Shown: positions 1 to 7,299 of the stretch, in pieces
Layout of the letters: every line of letters begins with the position of its first letter
How positions within the stretch are numbered: position 1 is the stretch's first letter
Origin: Geobacillus icigianus
Lineage (GTDB): Bacteria; Bacillota; Bacilli; Bacillales; Anoxybacillaceae
Assembly (NCBI RefSeq): GCF_000750005.1
Contig: NZ_JPYA01000036.1
Span: 1-13,223 of the forward strand
Direction of reading: 5' to 3'
DNA length: 13,223 nt
Notes under the pieces: generated by a model
Told to the model about the DNA's origin: nothing
Databases searched by the model: none
The model's input: only the letters and a program-made list of their open reading frames with translations
Translations under genes and position numbers: made by a program

Positions 1-1
1 C

Positions 2-232
2 GCCCGCCGTTATCGGGCGCCGGCGACCATTTTTATTGTTCCCGGCGTTCTTCCGCTCGTGCCGGGCGGGACGGCGTTTGAAGCGATGCGCCATGTCGTT
101 ATGAACGATTACAATACGGCGATAGCTCTAGCAGCAAAGGCATTAATGATTTCCGGCGCCATTGCCATGGGCTTGATTTTTTCGGAGGTCGTCAACCAAC
201 TGGCGACACGCCGCCGTCATTCATCGCGATAG
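2..232 (+). CDS. Threonine/serine exporter family protein (ThrE type), C-terminal fragment
   Basis: Only the last 76 codons are in the window; the gene begins upstream. The visible protein has the motif VPGVLPLVPGG at about residues 14-24 of the fragment, followed by a hydrophobic helix (MISGAIAMGLIFSEVV) and a basic tail ending in RRRHSSR. A VPG..PLVPGG segment before a final transmembrane helix is typical of the integral membrane ThrE/YjjB exporter families, which export threonine and serine using the proton gradient. The frame runs open from base 2 to TAG at 230-232. It is separated from the next gene by about 100 bp carrying its own promoter-like sequence. An export role beside an amino acid-processing operon is suggestive but not proof of a functional link. 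The family call is fairly secure; the exact substrate is not. Confidence 0.75.
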   Translation, partial: ARRYRAPATIFIVPGVLPLVPGGTAFEAMRHVVMNDYNTAIALAAKALMISGAIAMGLIFSEVVNQLATRRRHSSR

Positions 233-261
233 GTTGTTTTTTCCTTTCTGCCTATTTGTCG

Positions 262-298
262 TTGCATTTGTTTGTTTGAATATTATAATAAGTATAAT
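262..298 (+). promoter_or_regulatory. Putative sigma-A promoter of the D-to-L amino acid operon
   Basis: TTGCAT at 262-267 and TATAAT at 284-289 are separated by 16 bp. A second TATAAT lies at 293-298, so the start point could lie near 296-305. The segment is AT-rich against a GC-rich background and sits 35-70 bp upstream of the amidohydrolase start. The -35 matches TTGACA at 4 of 6 positions. No terminator was seen between the exporter tail and this site, so read-through from upstream is also possible. Confidence 0.5.
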
Positions 299-333
299 CA
301 TCATTTCATCTTTTACACAGCCGGGGGAGAGCA

Positions 334-1503
334 ATGAAGGACATCATCAGACAGCTGAAAACAGAGCTATGGGAGATTTTTGACCATCTTCATCGTCATC
401 CAGAAATCAGTTGGGAGGAGTGGCAGACGACCGAATTTGTCCGTCAGGAGCTGGAGCGCGAAGGGTATCGGGTGCGAACGTTTGCCGATTGTCCGGGCGT
501 GGTGGCGGAAATCGGCACCGGCCCGTTTACGGTCGGAGTGCGCAGCGACATGGACGCTCTTTGGCAAGAAGTCGACGGCGTTTGGCAGCCGAACCATGCG
601 TGCGGGCATGACGCTCACATGACGGTCGTGCTTGGGGTGGCGAAATTGCTTCGCCGCATCGGCTATGAGCCGTCGGGGACGCTCCGGTTTTTGTTCCAGC
701 CGGCCGAAGAAAAAGGTACAGGGGCGTTGAAGATGATAGAAAAGGGAGCAGCCGATGGCTTGGCGTTTTTGTATGGCGTTCATTTACGGCCGGTTCAGGA
801 AGTCAAAAGCGGGTACGCGGCGCCGGCGATCCTTCACGGGGCAGCGCAATGCATCGAAGGACGAATTCACGGTGTAGCGGCCCATGCCGCGCGGCCGCAC
901 TTAGGCGTCAACGTCATTGAGGTCGGCAGCGCTATCGTGCAGGAGCTGGGCAAAATTCATATCGACCCCCAAGTGCCAGCGTCGATCAAGATGACAAAGT
1001 TTCACGCCGGTGAAAAAGATGCGAACACGATCCCGGACTACGCGGAATTTGCCCTTGATTTGCGGGCGCAAACGAACGAAGCGATGGAGCGGCTCATCGA
1101 AGGGCTGCGCCATGTGATCAACGGGGTCGCTGCGATTTACGGAGCTGATATTGAGCTTATGGAGCGGGCGCGCATCGTCGCCGCTCATCCCGATCCAGAT
1201 GCCGTGCGGCTGATGGAGGAGGCGATTATCACGACTTTGGGGGCGGAAAAGTGCGTTCCGCCAGTCGTGACGTCGGGAGGGGAGGATTTCCATTTTTATT
1301 CCTTTAAGAAACCGGAACTGAAAACAACGATGCTCGGATTGGGATGCGACTTGCACCCTGGACTCCATCATCCGAAGATGACATTCCGGCGCGAGGATTT
1401 GCTTTCCGGCGTGGAAATTTTGGCGCGGGTTGTGATGAATACGTTTGTGACGTTTGCGCCGCGGGGGGAGAGCGAGCGTGCCTCTGTCGCTGCAAATCAT
1501 TGA
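334..1503 (+). CDS. M20-family amidohydrolase (N-acyl-L-amino acid hydrolase)
   Basis: A 389-residue cytosolic enzyme of the M20 metallopeptidase/aminoacylase family, which hydrolyses N-acyl-amino acids to the free amino acid using a two-metal centre. Visible signatures are HRHPEISWEE (20-29), the metal-binding ACGHDAH (89-95), FQPAEEKGTG with the catalytic glutamate pair 125-126, GVHLRP around His150, and the C-terminal GGEDF (315-319) and LHHP (344-347). Length and motif order are normal for the family. The ATG at 334 follows the ribosome site GGGGGAG. The 3' end overlaps the next gene by 26 bp, implying translational coupling. With an acyltransferase and an N-acylamino acid racemase downstream, it most likely hydrolyses N-succinyl-L-amino acids, the last step of the described Geobacillus D-to-L pathway. 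Substrate specificity is inferred from context. Confidence 0.9.
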   Translation: MKDIIRQLKTELWEIFDHLHRHPEISWEEWQTTEFVRQELEREGYRVRTFADCPGVVAEIGTGPFTVGVRSDMDALWQEVDGVWQPNHACGHDAHMTVVLGVAKLLRRIGYEPSGTLRFLFQPAEEKGTGALKMIEKGAADGLAFLYGVHLRPVQEVKSGYAAPAILHGAAQCIEGRIHGVAAHAARPHLGVNVIEVGSAIVQELGKIHIDPQVPASIKMTKFHAGEKDANTIPDYAEFALDLRAQTNEAMERLIEGLRHVINGVAAIYGADIELMERARIVAAHPDPDAVRLMEEAIITTLGAEKCVPPVVTSGGEDFHFYSFKKPELKTTMLGLGCDLHPGLHHPKMTFRREDLLSGVEILARVVMNTFVTFAPRGESERASVAANH

Positions 1504-2317
1504 GACGATCGAACAGTTGAATGAGATGGCCAAGCTTGAGGAGGAGATTTGGGGAACAGCACCAATTCCGCTTCATCAAACGCTGACGGTGGCGAAAAAC
1601 GGCGGCTTGATCATCGGGGCGTATGAGAGCGGGAAGCTCGTCGGCTTTGTCTACAGCTTTCCTGGGTTTCGGAACGGGGAAGTGTATCTTTGCTCCCATA
1701 TGATGGGGATTGCCGAATCGTTTCGCGATCAAGGGATCGGCTATCGCTTAAAAATGAAACAGGCGGAAGAAGCGCGCCGACGCGGCTATCAGCGTATCCG
1801 CTGGACGTACGATCCGCTGCAAAGCCGCAACGGCTACCTGAACGTAGCGAAGTTGGGGGCGGCAGCCGTCGGCTATGTGGAAAATTGCTACGGCGAAATG
1901 AATGATGCGCTGAACGGTCAGCTGCCGTCCGATCGCTTCATTGTCGAATGGCGGCTTGATGAGCGTCCGACCGGGGAGCGGAGCTTGGCTACAGCCGATG
2001 TTCTCAAGGCGAGACGTCTGGTGGTGCTCGATGCAGACCAAAGGGCTGACGGCCTGTTGCGGCCGGTGCTGAAGGACGTCGATGAAAAAGCGGCGCCGTT
2101 GTTGTTGGCTGCGATTCCGCTTGACTTTCCGCAGTTGAAAGAGCGGGATCTCGCGTTGGCGCTTGAGTGGCGGTTGACGACGCGCGCTTTGTTTCAGCGG
2201 CTGCTCATGGAAGGCTGGATTGCCGCCAGCGCTTGGCGCCGTTCCGGGGAGCCGGCGATGTATTACATATGGAGGTGGAGAAACGAATGGCTGCCGCAGA
2301 AAGGGGAAGAGGAATGA
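1478..2317 (+). CDS. GNAT-family N-acyltransferase (probable D-amino acid N-succinyltransferase)
   Basis: A 279-residue protein with an N-terminal GNAT domain. The acyl-CoA pyrophosphate-binding motif is RDQGIGYRL at residues 83-91, preceded by the strand [10 protein letters not shown] (55-64) and followed by the helix [12 protein letters not shown]. The C-terminal 110 residues form an extra domain not typical of minimal GNATs. I chose GTG at 1478 because it has GGGGGGAG (1463-1470) upstream at good spacing; a TTG at 1454 is in frame but lacks such a site. The gene overlaps the hydrolase by 26 bp, and its stop overlaps the racemase start as ATGA. In the Geobacillus pathway a GNAT member succinylates D-amino acids using succinyl-CoA, and this gene holds that position. 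The succinyl donor and D-substrate are inferred from gene context. Confidence 0.82.
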   Translation: MPLSLQIIETIEQLNEMAKLEEEIWGTAPIPLHQTLTVAKNGGLIIGAYESGKLVGFVYSFPGFRNGEVYLCSHMMGIAESFRDQGIGYRLKMKQAEEARRRGYQRIRWTYDPLQSRNGYLNVAKLGAAAVGYVENCYGEMNDALNGQLPSDRFIVEWRLDERPTGERSLATADVLKARRLVVLDADQRADGLLRPVLKDVDEKAAPLLLAAIPLDFPQLKERDLALALEWRLTTRALFQRLLMEGWIAASAWRRSGEPAMYYIWRWRNEWLPQKGEEE

Positions 2318-3438
2318 CGATCAGCATCGAGTACGTCATCTTGCGCCATTTGCGCATGGAGTTGAAGTCGCCGTTTACAACGAGCTTCGGCACGTTTCAA
2401 GCGAAAGAGTTTCTTTTAGTGGAAGCGGTCGATCGCGACGGCGTCTCGGGTTGGGGCGAATCGGTCGCCTTTGCCGCCCCGTGGTACAGCGAGGAAACGG
2501 TGAAAACGAACTGGCATATGCTCGAGGACTTCCTTGTCCCGCTTGCGCTGGCGGAGCCGATCGATCATCCAGCGGAACTGTCAACGCGCTTTAACGCCAT
2601 CCGTCAAAATCATATGGCGAAAGCGGCGCTTGAAGGAGCGGTGTGGGATGTATATGCCAAGCGGCTCGGCGTCCCGCTTTATCAAGCTCTTGGGGGGACG
2701 AAAAAGGAGATTGAAGTCGGTGTCAGCATCGGCATTCAGCCAACGGTGGGCGACTTGCTGCGGGTCATTGAACGGTATGTGGCGCAAGGATATCGGCGAA
2801 TCAAGGTAAAAATTAAGCCCGGATGGGATGTCGATGTCATTCGCGAGGTGCGGCGCGCGTTTCCGAACGTGCCGCTCATGGCCGATGCCAATTCGGCGTA
2901 CACGCTTGCCGATATGGATCGGCTGAAAGCGCTCGATGAATTCGGGTTGATGATGATCGAACAGCCGCTTGCCGCCGATGATCTCATCGATCATGCGCGC
3001 TTGCAGCCGCTTCTTGAGATGCCGATTTGCCTTGATGAAAGCGTTCGTTCCTATGACGATGCGCGCAAGGCGCTGGATCTTGGCAGCTGCCGCATCATCA
3101 ATATCAAAATTGGACGTGTCGGCGGGCTTGGGGAGGCGAAGCGCATCCACGATCTTTGCGCTGAGCGCGGCGTGCCGGTGTGGTGCGGGGGAATGCTCGA
3201 AGCGGGCATTGGGCGTGCCCATAATATCGCCATCACGACATTAGAAAACTTCACCCTTCCCGGCGATACCGCCGCGTCGTCCCATTATTGGGAGCGGGAT
3301 TTGATCATTCCAGAAGTCGAAGTGGATGACGGCTTGATTCGCGTGCCGGACGCCCCCGGCATCGGCTACGGTGTCGACCGCCGCCAAGTCGAGCGGTATA
3401 CACAGTTTGCCAAGGTGTTTCATCGGGCAACGACATAA
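2314..3438 (+). CDS. menC: N-succinylamino acid racemase / o-succinylbenzoate synthase (NSAR/OSBS), enolase superfamily
   Basis: A 374-residue enolase-superfamily enzyme of the muconate-lactonising subgroup. All catalytic features are visible: KVK with Lys164 and Lys166, metal ligands Asp191 (in MADAN), Glu216 (MMIEQP) and Asp241 (CLDES), and the opposing Lys265 (NIKIGR). These align with the catalytic set of the Amycolatopsis enzyme at a constant offset of two. Proton transfer between the two lysines racemises N-acylamino acids; the same fold makes o-succinylbenzoate for menaquinone. The ATG at 2314 follows AAGGGGAAGAGG and overlaps the acyltransferase stop (ATGA); a longer in-frame start at 2167 lies inside that gene and is unlikely. 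The operon context argues for NSAR as the main role. It may also supply OSBS activity if the genome has no other menC, which cannot be seen here. Confidence 0.92.
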   Translation: MTISIEYVILRHLRMELKSPFTTSFGTFQAKEFLLVEAVDRDGVSGWGESVAFAAPWYSEETVKTNWHMLEDFLVPLALAEPIDHPAELSTRFNAIRQNHMAKAALEGAVWDVYAKRLGVPLYQALGGTKKEIEVGVSIGIQPTVGDLLRVIERYVAQGYRRIKVKIKPGWDVDVIREVRRAFPNVPLMADANSAYTLADMDRLKALDEFGLMMIEQPLAADDLIDHARLQPLLEMPICLDESVRSYDDARKALDLGSCRIINIKIGRVGGLGEAKRIHDLCAERGVPVWCGGMLEAGIGRAHNIAITTLENFTLPGDTAASSHYWERDLIIPEVEVDDGLIRVPDAPGIGYGVDRRQVERYTQFAKVFHRATT

Positions 3439-3575
3439 AGCGGATGGCATTTAATAAGCCTTCCATTTTATTACATAAAGGGGAAACGAAAAATGATCAT
3501 AAGACTGATTGAGGGGAGCGATGCGGCAACGGGGAATTTGTTATTATAGTACAAACTGCTGTAGCACTCATGTTC

Positions 3576-3611
3576 AGCTGGCCCAAAACGCGTTGCCGCT
3601 TTGGGCCAGCT
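3576..3611. terminator. Perfect 12-bp inverted repeat between convergent genes
   Basis: AGCTGGCCCAAA (3576-3587) and TTTGGGCCAGCT (3600-3611) pair perfectly around a 12-nt loop, between the racemase stop (3438) and the end of the symporter gene on the other strand (3626). A run of only three T follows on the plus strand and none on the minus strand. It is probably a bidirectional terminator or 3'-end stabilising hairpin, though a weak example of an intrinsic terminator. Confidence 0.6.
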
Positions 3612-3625
3612 CTTTGTTCGTGGCG

Positions 3626-5161
3626 TTACACCCGTCCGATTCCGGTGTTCGCTTTGACGACAATTTCGGTGTATTTCTTTTCGTCCGCTTTTTTCGACGA
3701 AACGAGCGTGCCGATGACGGCGCCGAGAAAGCCGAGCGGGATCGAGATGATGCCCGGGTTGGCGAGCTTAAAGAGCGGTTCGCCGACGAAAATGGCGACC
3801 CCTGGCTGCGGCGACCAGACGTTCGGACCGAAGAAGACGAGCACCAAGGCGCTGATGAGCCCGACAAGCATCCCGGTAATCGCTCCAGTCGTGTTAAAAC
3901 GGCGCCAGAAGATGGTGAACACGATCGTCGGCAAGTTGGCGCTCGCCGCCACCGCAAAGGCTAGCGACACGAGGAAGGCGACGTTCATTTTTTGCGCGAA
4001 CAACGCTAACAAAATCGAGAGTACGGAAACGCCGACCGATGCCCAGCGCGCCGCCTGCATTTGTTCTTTTTCCGTTGCCTGGCCGCGCCGCAAAATATGG
4101 CTGTAAAAATCGTGGGCAAACGCGGAGGCGGCTGACAGAACGAGCCCGGCGACAACGGCCAAAATGGTCGCGAACGCGACAGCCGAGATGAAGGCGAACA
4201 AGAAATCTCCACCAAGCGCTTCGGCCAACAGCGGAGCGGCCATATTGCCGGCGGGGTTAGCGGCGACGATTTTGTCATAACCGACAAACGCGGCGGCACC
4301 GAACCCTAAGAAGATGGTCAACACATAGAAAATCCCAATGATCCATGTTGCATAAACGACCGATTTGCGCGCGGTTGGCGCGTCTTTGACCGTAAAGAAG
4401 CGGATCAAAATGTGCGGCAGCCCGGCCGTTCCCAACACGAGCGCCAAGTTTAATGAAATCGTATCAAGCGGGTCTTTAAACTTGTTGCCCGGGTTTAAAA
4501 ACGCTTCGCCAAGTGGCGTGGCGGTTTTGACTTCATGGAACATTTTAGCGATGCTGAAGTCGAATTTGGCAAAGACGATGATGGAAATGATAAACGTACC
4601 GACCATCAACAAGACGGCTTTGACGATTTGCACCCAACTTGTGGCCGTCATGCCGCCGAAGACGACGTACACTGTCATCAAAACGCCGACGATCAAGACG
4701 GAATAAATGTAATCGAGCCCAAGCAGGAGCTTAATGAGACCGCCGGCACCGACGAGCTGGGCGATCATATAGAAAATCGAAATGGCGATCGTATTTAACG
4801 CCGCGACGCCGCGCACTTTTTTATCGTCAAAACGGGCGGCGATCATGTCGGCCATCGTGTATTTGCCGAGGTTGCGCAGCGGTTCGGCGACGATGTACAA
4901 GACGACAAGGTAGGCGACGAGAAACCCGATGCTGTAAAAGAAACCATCAAATCCCGCCAAGGCGATCATGCCGGCGATGCCCAAAAAAGACGCCGCGGAC
5001 ATATAGTCGCCGGCGATGGCCAGCCCGTTTTGCCAGCCGGTAAGGCTGCTGTCGGCCGTATAAAACTCGCTCGTCGTTTTCGTCCGTTTCGACGCGTAGT
5101 ACGTAATGACCAACGTCAAGGCGACAATGACAAGAAAGAGGAAAAAGGCGAGCCCATGCAT
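3626..5161 (-). CDS. actP: Cation/acetate symporter, sodium:solute symporter family (ActP/YwcA-like)
   Basis: A 511-residue polytopic membrane protein, close to the usual length for ActP-like carriers. It starts with the transmembrane segment GLAFFLFLVIVALTLVITY (3-21). The conserved SSS-family core follows: TGWQNGLAIAGDYMSAASFLG (41-61), then YTMADMIAARF (101-111) and GTAGLPHILIRFFTVKD (244-260). About a dozen hydrophobic helices follow, with a short polar C-terminus. The family imports acetate and other short monocarboxylates with sodium. The ATG at 5159-5161 shares one base with the stop of the DUF485 gene upstream (TGATG), so the two are translationally coupled, in the same order as yjcH-actP in enterobacteria and ywcB-ywcA in Bacillus. 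A cre-like site in the leader fits CcpA control of acetate use. Family confidence is high; acetate as substrate is inferred. Confidence 0.9.
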   Translation of the reverse strand: MHGLAFFLFLVIVALTLVITYYASKRTKTTSEFYTADSSLTGWQNGLAIAGDYMSAASFLGIAGMIALAGFDGFFYSIGFLVAYLVVLYIVAEPLRNLGKYTMADMIAARFDDKKVRGVAALNTIAISIFYMIAQLVGAGGLIKLLLGLDYIYSVLIVGVLMTVYVVFGGMTATSWVQIVKAVLLMVGTFIISIIVFAKFDFSIAKMFHEVKTATPLGEAFLNPGNKFKDPLDTISLNLALVLGTAGLPHILIRFFTVKDAPTARKSVVYATWIIGIFYVLTIFLGFGAAAFVGYDKIVAANPAGNMAAPLLAEALGGDFLFAFISAVAFATILAVVAGLVLSAASAFAHDFYSHILRRGQATEKEQMQAARWASVGVSVLSILLALFAQKMNVAFLVSLAFAVAASANLPTIVFTIFWRRFNTTGAITGMLVGLISALVLVFFGPNVWSPQPGVAIFVGEPLFKLANPGIISIPLGFLGAVIGTLVSSKKADEKKYTEIVVKANTGIGRV

Positions 5162-5502
5162 CAGACATTTCCTCCTTCCACCGTTTCTTGTTTCACTTGT
5201 TCGACGATGTTGTCAAATTCGGCTGCGCGCTTTGAATAAAGGATGCATAAAGCCCATGTCATGATAAATTGCGCGAACGCAAACAGCCAAGCCCAGCTGA
5301 CCGGTCCGATCGCCTTCGTATTGAGCGCTTTCGAGTACGACGTTAATACCGGAAGGGCGAAGTAAAAAACGAAGAAAAAGACGATCGCCGGAACGATAAA
5401 GCGTTTCTTCGCTTGGATGAGGGCGCGAAATGAAACGGACTGGGCGATCGCTTCGTAATTGGCGCCGGTCGGCTCGGAAAATGACTGCTTTTTGACGGCC
5501 AT
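5161..5502 (-). CDS. DUF485 small membrane protein (YjcH/YwcB-like), partner of ActP
   Basis: A 113-residue protein with two transmembrane helices, about residues 35-54 and 68-89. The N-terminus is short and polar, and the C-terminus is charged (KRAAEFDNIVEQVKQE). This layout, and placement immediately before an ActP-type symporter with overlapping stop and start, are characteristic of DUF485. The family's biochemical role is unknown; an accessory function for the symporter is presumed from constant linkage. The ATG at 5500-5502 is preceded on the minus strand by an AAGGAGGG ribosome site. The leader back to the proposed promoter is about 100 nt and contains a cre-like palindrome. Confidence 0.88.
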   Translation of the reverse strand: MAVKKQSFSEPTGANYEAIAQSVSFRALIQAKKRFIVPAIVFFFVFYFALPVLTSYSKALNTKAIGPVSWAWLFAFAQFIMTWALCILYSKRAAEFDNIVEQVKQETVEGGNV

Positions 5503-5523
5503 GAAAATCCCTCCTTAGTTCGA

Positions 5524-5538
5524 ATTAAAACGTTTTCA
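5524..5538 (-). promoter_or_regulatory. cre-like CcpA operator in the symporter leader
   Basis: The minus strand reads TGAAAACGTTTTAAT, matching the Bacillus cre consensus WTGNAANCGNWNNCW at all fixed positions but one. The plus strand also matches with one mismatch because the site is palindromic. It lies about 70 bp downstream of the proposed transcription start and 22 bp before the DUF485 ATG, where CcpA could act as a roadblock. Catabolite repression of acetate uptake is known in Bacillus; binding here is inferred. Confidence 0.5.
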
Positions 5539-5587
5539 AAATAAGATATCGACGCACACCGTTGGTCGGAAAGACTGTCCTCCTTTC

Positions 5588-5606
5588 TTGTCACAAATTT
5601 GTCACA
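5588..5606. repeat. Direct repeat TTGTCACA, 11-bp period, at the symporter transcription start
   Basis: TTGTCACA occurs at 5588-5595 and again at 5599-5606, one helical turn apart. On the minus strand this reads TGTGACAA twice. It overlaps or directly follows the start point expected from the minus-strand promoter. Two same-face half-sites are typical of regulator binding, but I cannot name the protein. Confidence 0.45.
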
Positions 5607-5611
5607 TGTTC

Positions 5612-5640
5612 ATTATATAATTGACTGAAAAATTTGTAAA
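5612..5640 (-). promoter_or_regulatory. Sigma-A promoter for DUF485-actP
   Basis: On the minus strand, TTTACA (5640-5635) and TATAAT (5617-5612) are separated by exactly 17 bp. The -10 is a perfect match and the -35 matches 5 of 6. Transcription would start near 5605 and run left into the DUF485 gene. Confidence 0.7.
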
Positions 5641-5664
5641 TTGTTTTTATTCAATCGATAACGA

Positions 5665-5708
5665 AAAAAATTTTTTTGCTTTGGCGCGCCAAACGGAAAA
5701 AATTTTTT
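5665..5708. promoter_or_regulatory. 44-bp near-perfect dyad with flanking A/T tracts, midway between divergent promoters
   Basis: The core TTTGGCGCGCCAAA (5680-5693) is a perfect 14-bp palindrome centred at 5686.5. It is flanked symmetrically by A6T6-type tracts: A7T7 at 5664-5677 and A6T6 at 5697-5708. Counting outward, 38 of 44 positions pair. The two A/T junctions are 32 bp apart, about three helical turns. The dyad centre lies 72 bp from the centre of the minus-strand -10 and 70 bp from the centre of the plus-strand -10. It may be a shared operator, an UP-like or bent-DNA element, or a cruciform. The function is not known. Confidence 0.55.
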
Positions 5709-5730
5709 GCTGTTTTTCTTATTTTCGCAC

Positions 5731-5759
5731 TTTACAAAAAAACCATCATCATGTACAAT
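5731..5759 (+). promoter_or_regulatory. Sigma-A promoter for the amino acid permease
   Basis: TTTACA (5731-5736) and TACAAT (5754-5759) are separated by 17 bp, each matching consensus at 5 of 6. The expected start near 5766 gives a leader of about 59 nt before the permease ATG. No riboswitch or T-box structure was recognised in that leader. Confidence 0.7.
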
Positions 5760-5824
5760 GCTAACTGTACTTGTTTCGATAAATTTCAACAAATTTCTAC
5801 AAAAAACGACAAGGGGAGACATCT

Positions 5825-7240
5825 ATGAGTTTGTTTCGTAAAAAACCGATTCACTTGCTGATCAATGAATCGGCGGCGAAAGGAGCCTCGCTGCGCAAGG
5901 AGTTAGGGGCGTTCGATTTGACAATGCTTGGCATCGGCGCCATCATCGGGACGGGCATTTTCGTCCTGACCGGGGTGGCGGCGGCGGAACATGCCGGTCC
6001 GGCGCTTGTTCTTTCGTTTATTTTGTCGGGGTTAGCGTGTGTGTTCGCGGCGCTTTGTTACGCGGAGTTCGCTTCGACGGTGCCGGTGTCCGGAAGCGCG
6101 TATACGTACAGCTATGCGACGTTCGGCGAACTGTTCGCCTGGATTTTAGGATGGGATTTGATTTTGGAGTACGGCGTCTCTTCATCGGCGGTTGCCGTTG
6201 GCTGGTCCGGTTATTTCCAAGGCCTGCTTGCCGGGTTTGGCATTGAGTTGCCAAAAGCGCTGACGAGTGCGTATGATCCGGCAAAAGGAACGTTCGTTGA
6301 TTTGCCAGCCGTTTTGATCGTGTTGCTGATTGCTTTCCTGCTGAATTTGGGAGCGAAAAAATCGGCCCGTTTCAACGCCATCATCGTGACGATCAAAGTT
6401 GCGGTCGTGCTCCTCTTTTTAGCTGTCGGTGTTTGGTATGTCAAGCCGGAAAACTGGACGCCGTTTATGCCGTATGGCTTCTCGGGTGTCGCGACCGGCG
6501 CGGCGACGGTATTTTTCGCTTACATCGGCTTTGACGCGGTGTCGACGGCGGCGGAAGAAGTGCGCAATCCGCAGCGCGATATGCCGATCGGCATCATCGT
6601 CTCACTGCTTGTGTGCACTTTGTTGTACATCGCTGTTTCGCTCGTGTTGACAGGCATTGTTCCGTATGAACAGCTCAATGTCAAAAACCCGGTGGCGTTT
6701 GCGTTGAACTATATTCACCAAGACTGGGTCGCTGGTTTTATTTCGCTCGGAGCGATCGCCGGCATTACGACGGTGCTTCTCGTGATGATGTACGGACAGA
6801 CGCGCCTTTTCTACGCCATCAGCCGCGACGGGTTGCTGCCGAACGTGTTTGCCCGCATCAGCCCAACGCGCCAAGTGCCGTATGTCAATACGTGGCTGAC
6901 TGGAGCGGCTGTAGCGGTGTTTGCCGGCGTCATCCCGCTCAACAAATTGGCCGAACTGACGAATATCGGCACGCTCTTTGCCTTCATTACCGTTTCCATC
7001 GGTGTGTTGGTATTGCGCAAGACCCAGCCTGATTTAAAACGGGCTTTCCGCGTTCCGTTCGTCCCGGTCGTTCCGATTTTAGCCGTCTTGTTCTGCGGTT
7101 ATTTAGTGCTTCAGCTTCCGCCGATGACATGGATGGGCTTTGTCTCGTGGCTGCTGATTGGCTTAGCGATTTACTTTGTCTACGGCCGGAGGCACAGCGC
7201 GCTCAATCAGGCGGGTGCCAAAAAAGAGAAAGTCGGCTGA
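5825..7240 (+). CDS. APC-superfamily amino acid permease, CAT family (GkApcT/YfnA-like)
   Basis: A 471-residue membrane protein with about 12 transmembrane helices. The first helix carries the unwound substrate site GIGAIIGTGIF (36-46), with the GTG backbone turn that binds the amino acid carboxylate. It is followed by YAEFASTVPVSGSAY (79-93). Helix 6 has FFAYIGFDAVSTAAEE (230-245), the second half of the binding site, then the conserved loop RNPQRDMPIGI. This pattern and the length match bacterial homologues of eukaryotic cationic amino acid transporters, including the structurally studied Geobacillus protein GkApcT and Bacillus YfnA. Uptake is proton-coupled in that family. The ATG at 5825 follows AAGGGGAG. 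The gene is monocistronic, with a promoter upstream and a strong terminator downstream. Substrate range cannot be read from the sequence. Confidence 0.92.
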   Translation: MSLFRKKPIHLLINESAAKGASLRKELGAFDLTMLGIGAIIGTGIFVLTGVAAAEHAGPALVLSFILSGLACVFAALCYAEFASTVPVSGSAYTYSYATFGELFAWILGWDLILEYGVSSSAVAVGWSGYFQGLLAGFGIELPKALTSAYDPAKGTFVDLPAVLIVLLIAFLLNLGAKKSARFNAIIVTIKVAVVLLFLAVGVWYVKPENWTPFMPYGFSGVATGAATVFFAYIGFDAVSTAAEEVRNPQRDMPIGIIVSLLVCTLLYIAVSLVLTGIVPYEQLNVKNPVAFALNYIHQDWVAGFISLGAIAGITTVLLVMMYGQTRLFYAISRDGLLPNVFARISPTRQVPYVNTWLTGAAVAVFAGVIPLNKLAELTNIGTLFAFITVSIGVLVLRKTQPDLKRAFRVPFVPVVPILAVLFCGYLVLQLPPMTWMGFVSWLLIGLAIYFVYGRRHSALNQAGAKKEKVG

Positions 7241-7256
7241 CGATTGTCAAAAGAAG

Positions 7257-7299
7257 AGAGGTTGATCCAAACGGTGTCGTTTGGACAACCTCTTTTTTT
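7257..7299 (+). terminator. Intrinsic terminator of the amino acid permease gene
   Basis: AGAGGTTGATCCAAACG (7257-7273) pairs with CGTTTGGACAACCTCT (7278-7293) around a GTGT loop, with a single bulged A at 7265. A run of T (7293-7299) follows. It begins 17 bp after the permease stop. Confidence 0.92.

Noticed and set aside
1454..1477. TTG start for the acyltransferase
   Set aside because: No ribosome site precedes it, and the site GGGGGGAG lies downstream, correctly placed for GTG 1478.
2167..2313. Longer N-terminus for the racemase
   Set aside because: It would lie wholly within the acyltransferase gene. The ATG at 2314 has a strong ribosome site, and catalytic residue numbering then agrees with family members.
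3493..3549. An 18-codon frame with AAAGGGG upstream, after the racemase gene
   Set aside because: Too short to test, no promoter or conserved feature, and just before the convergent hairpin. It could be a chance frame.
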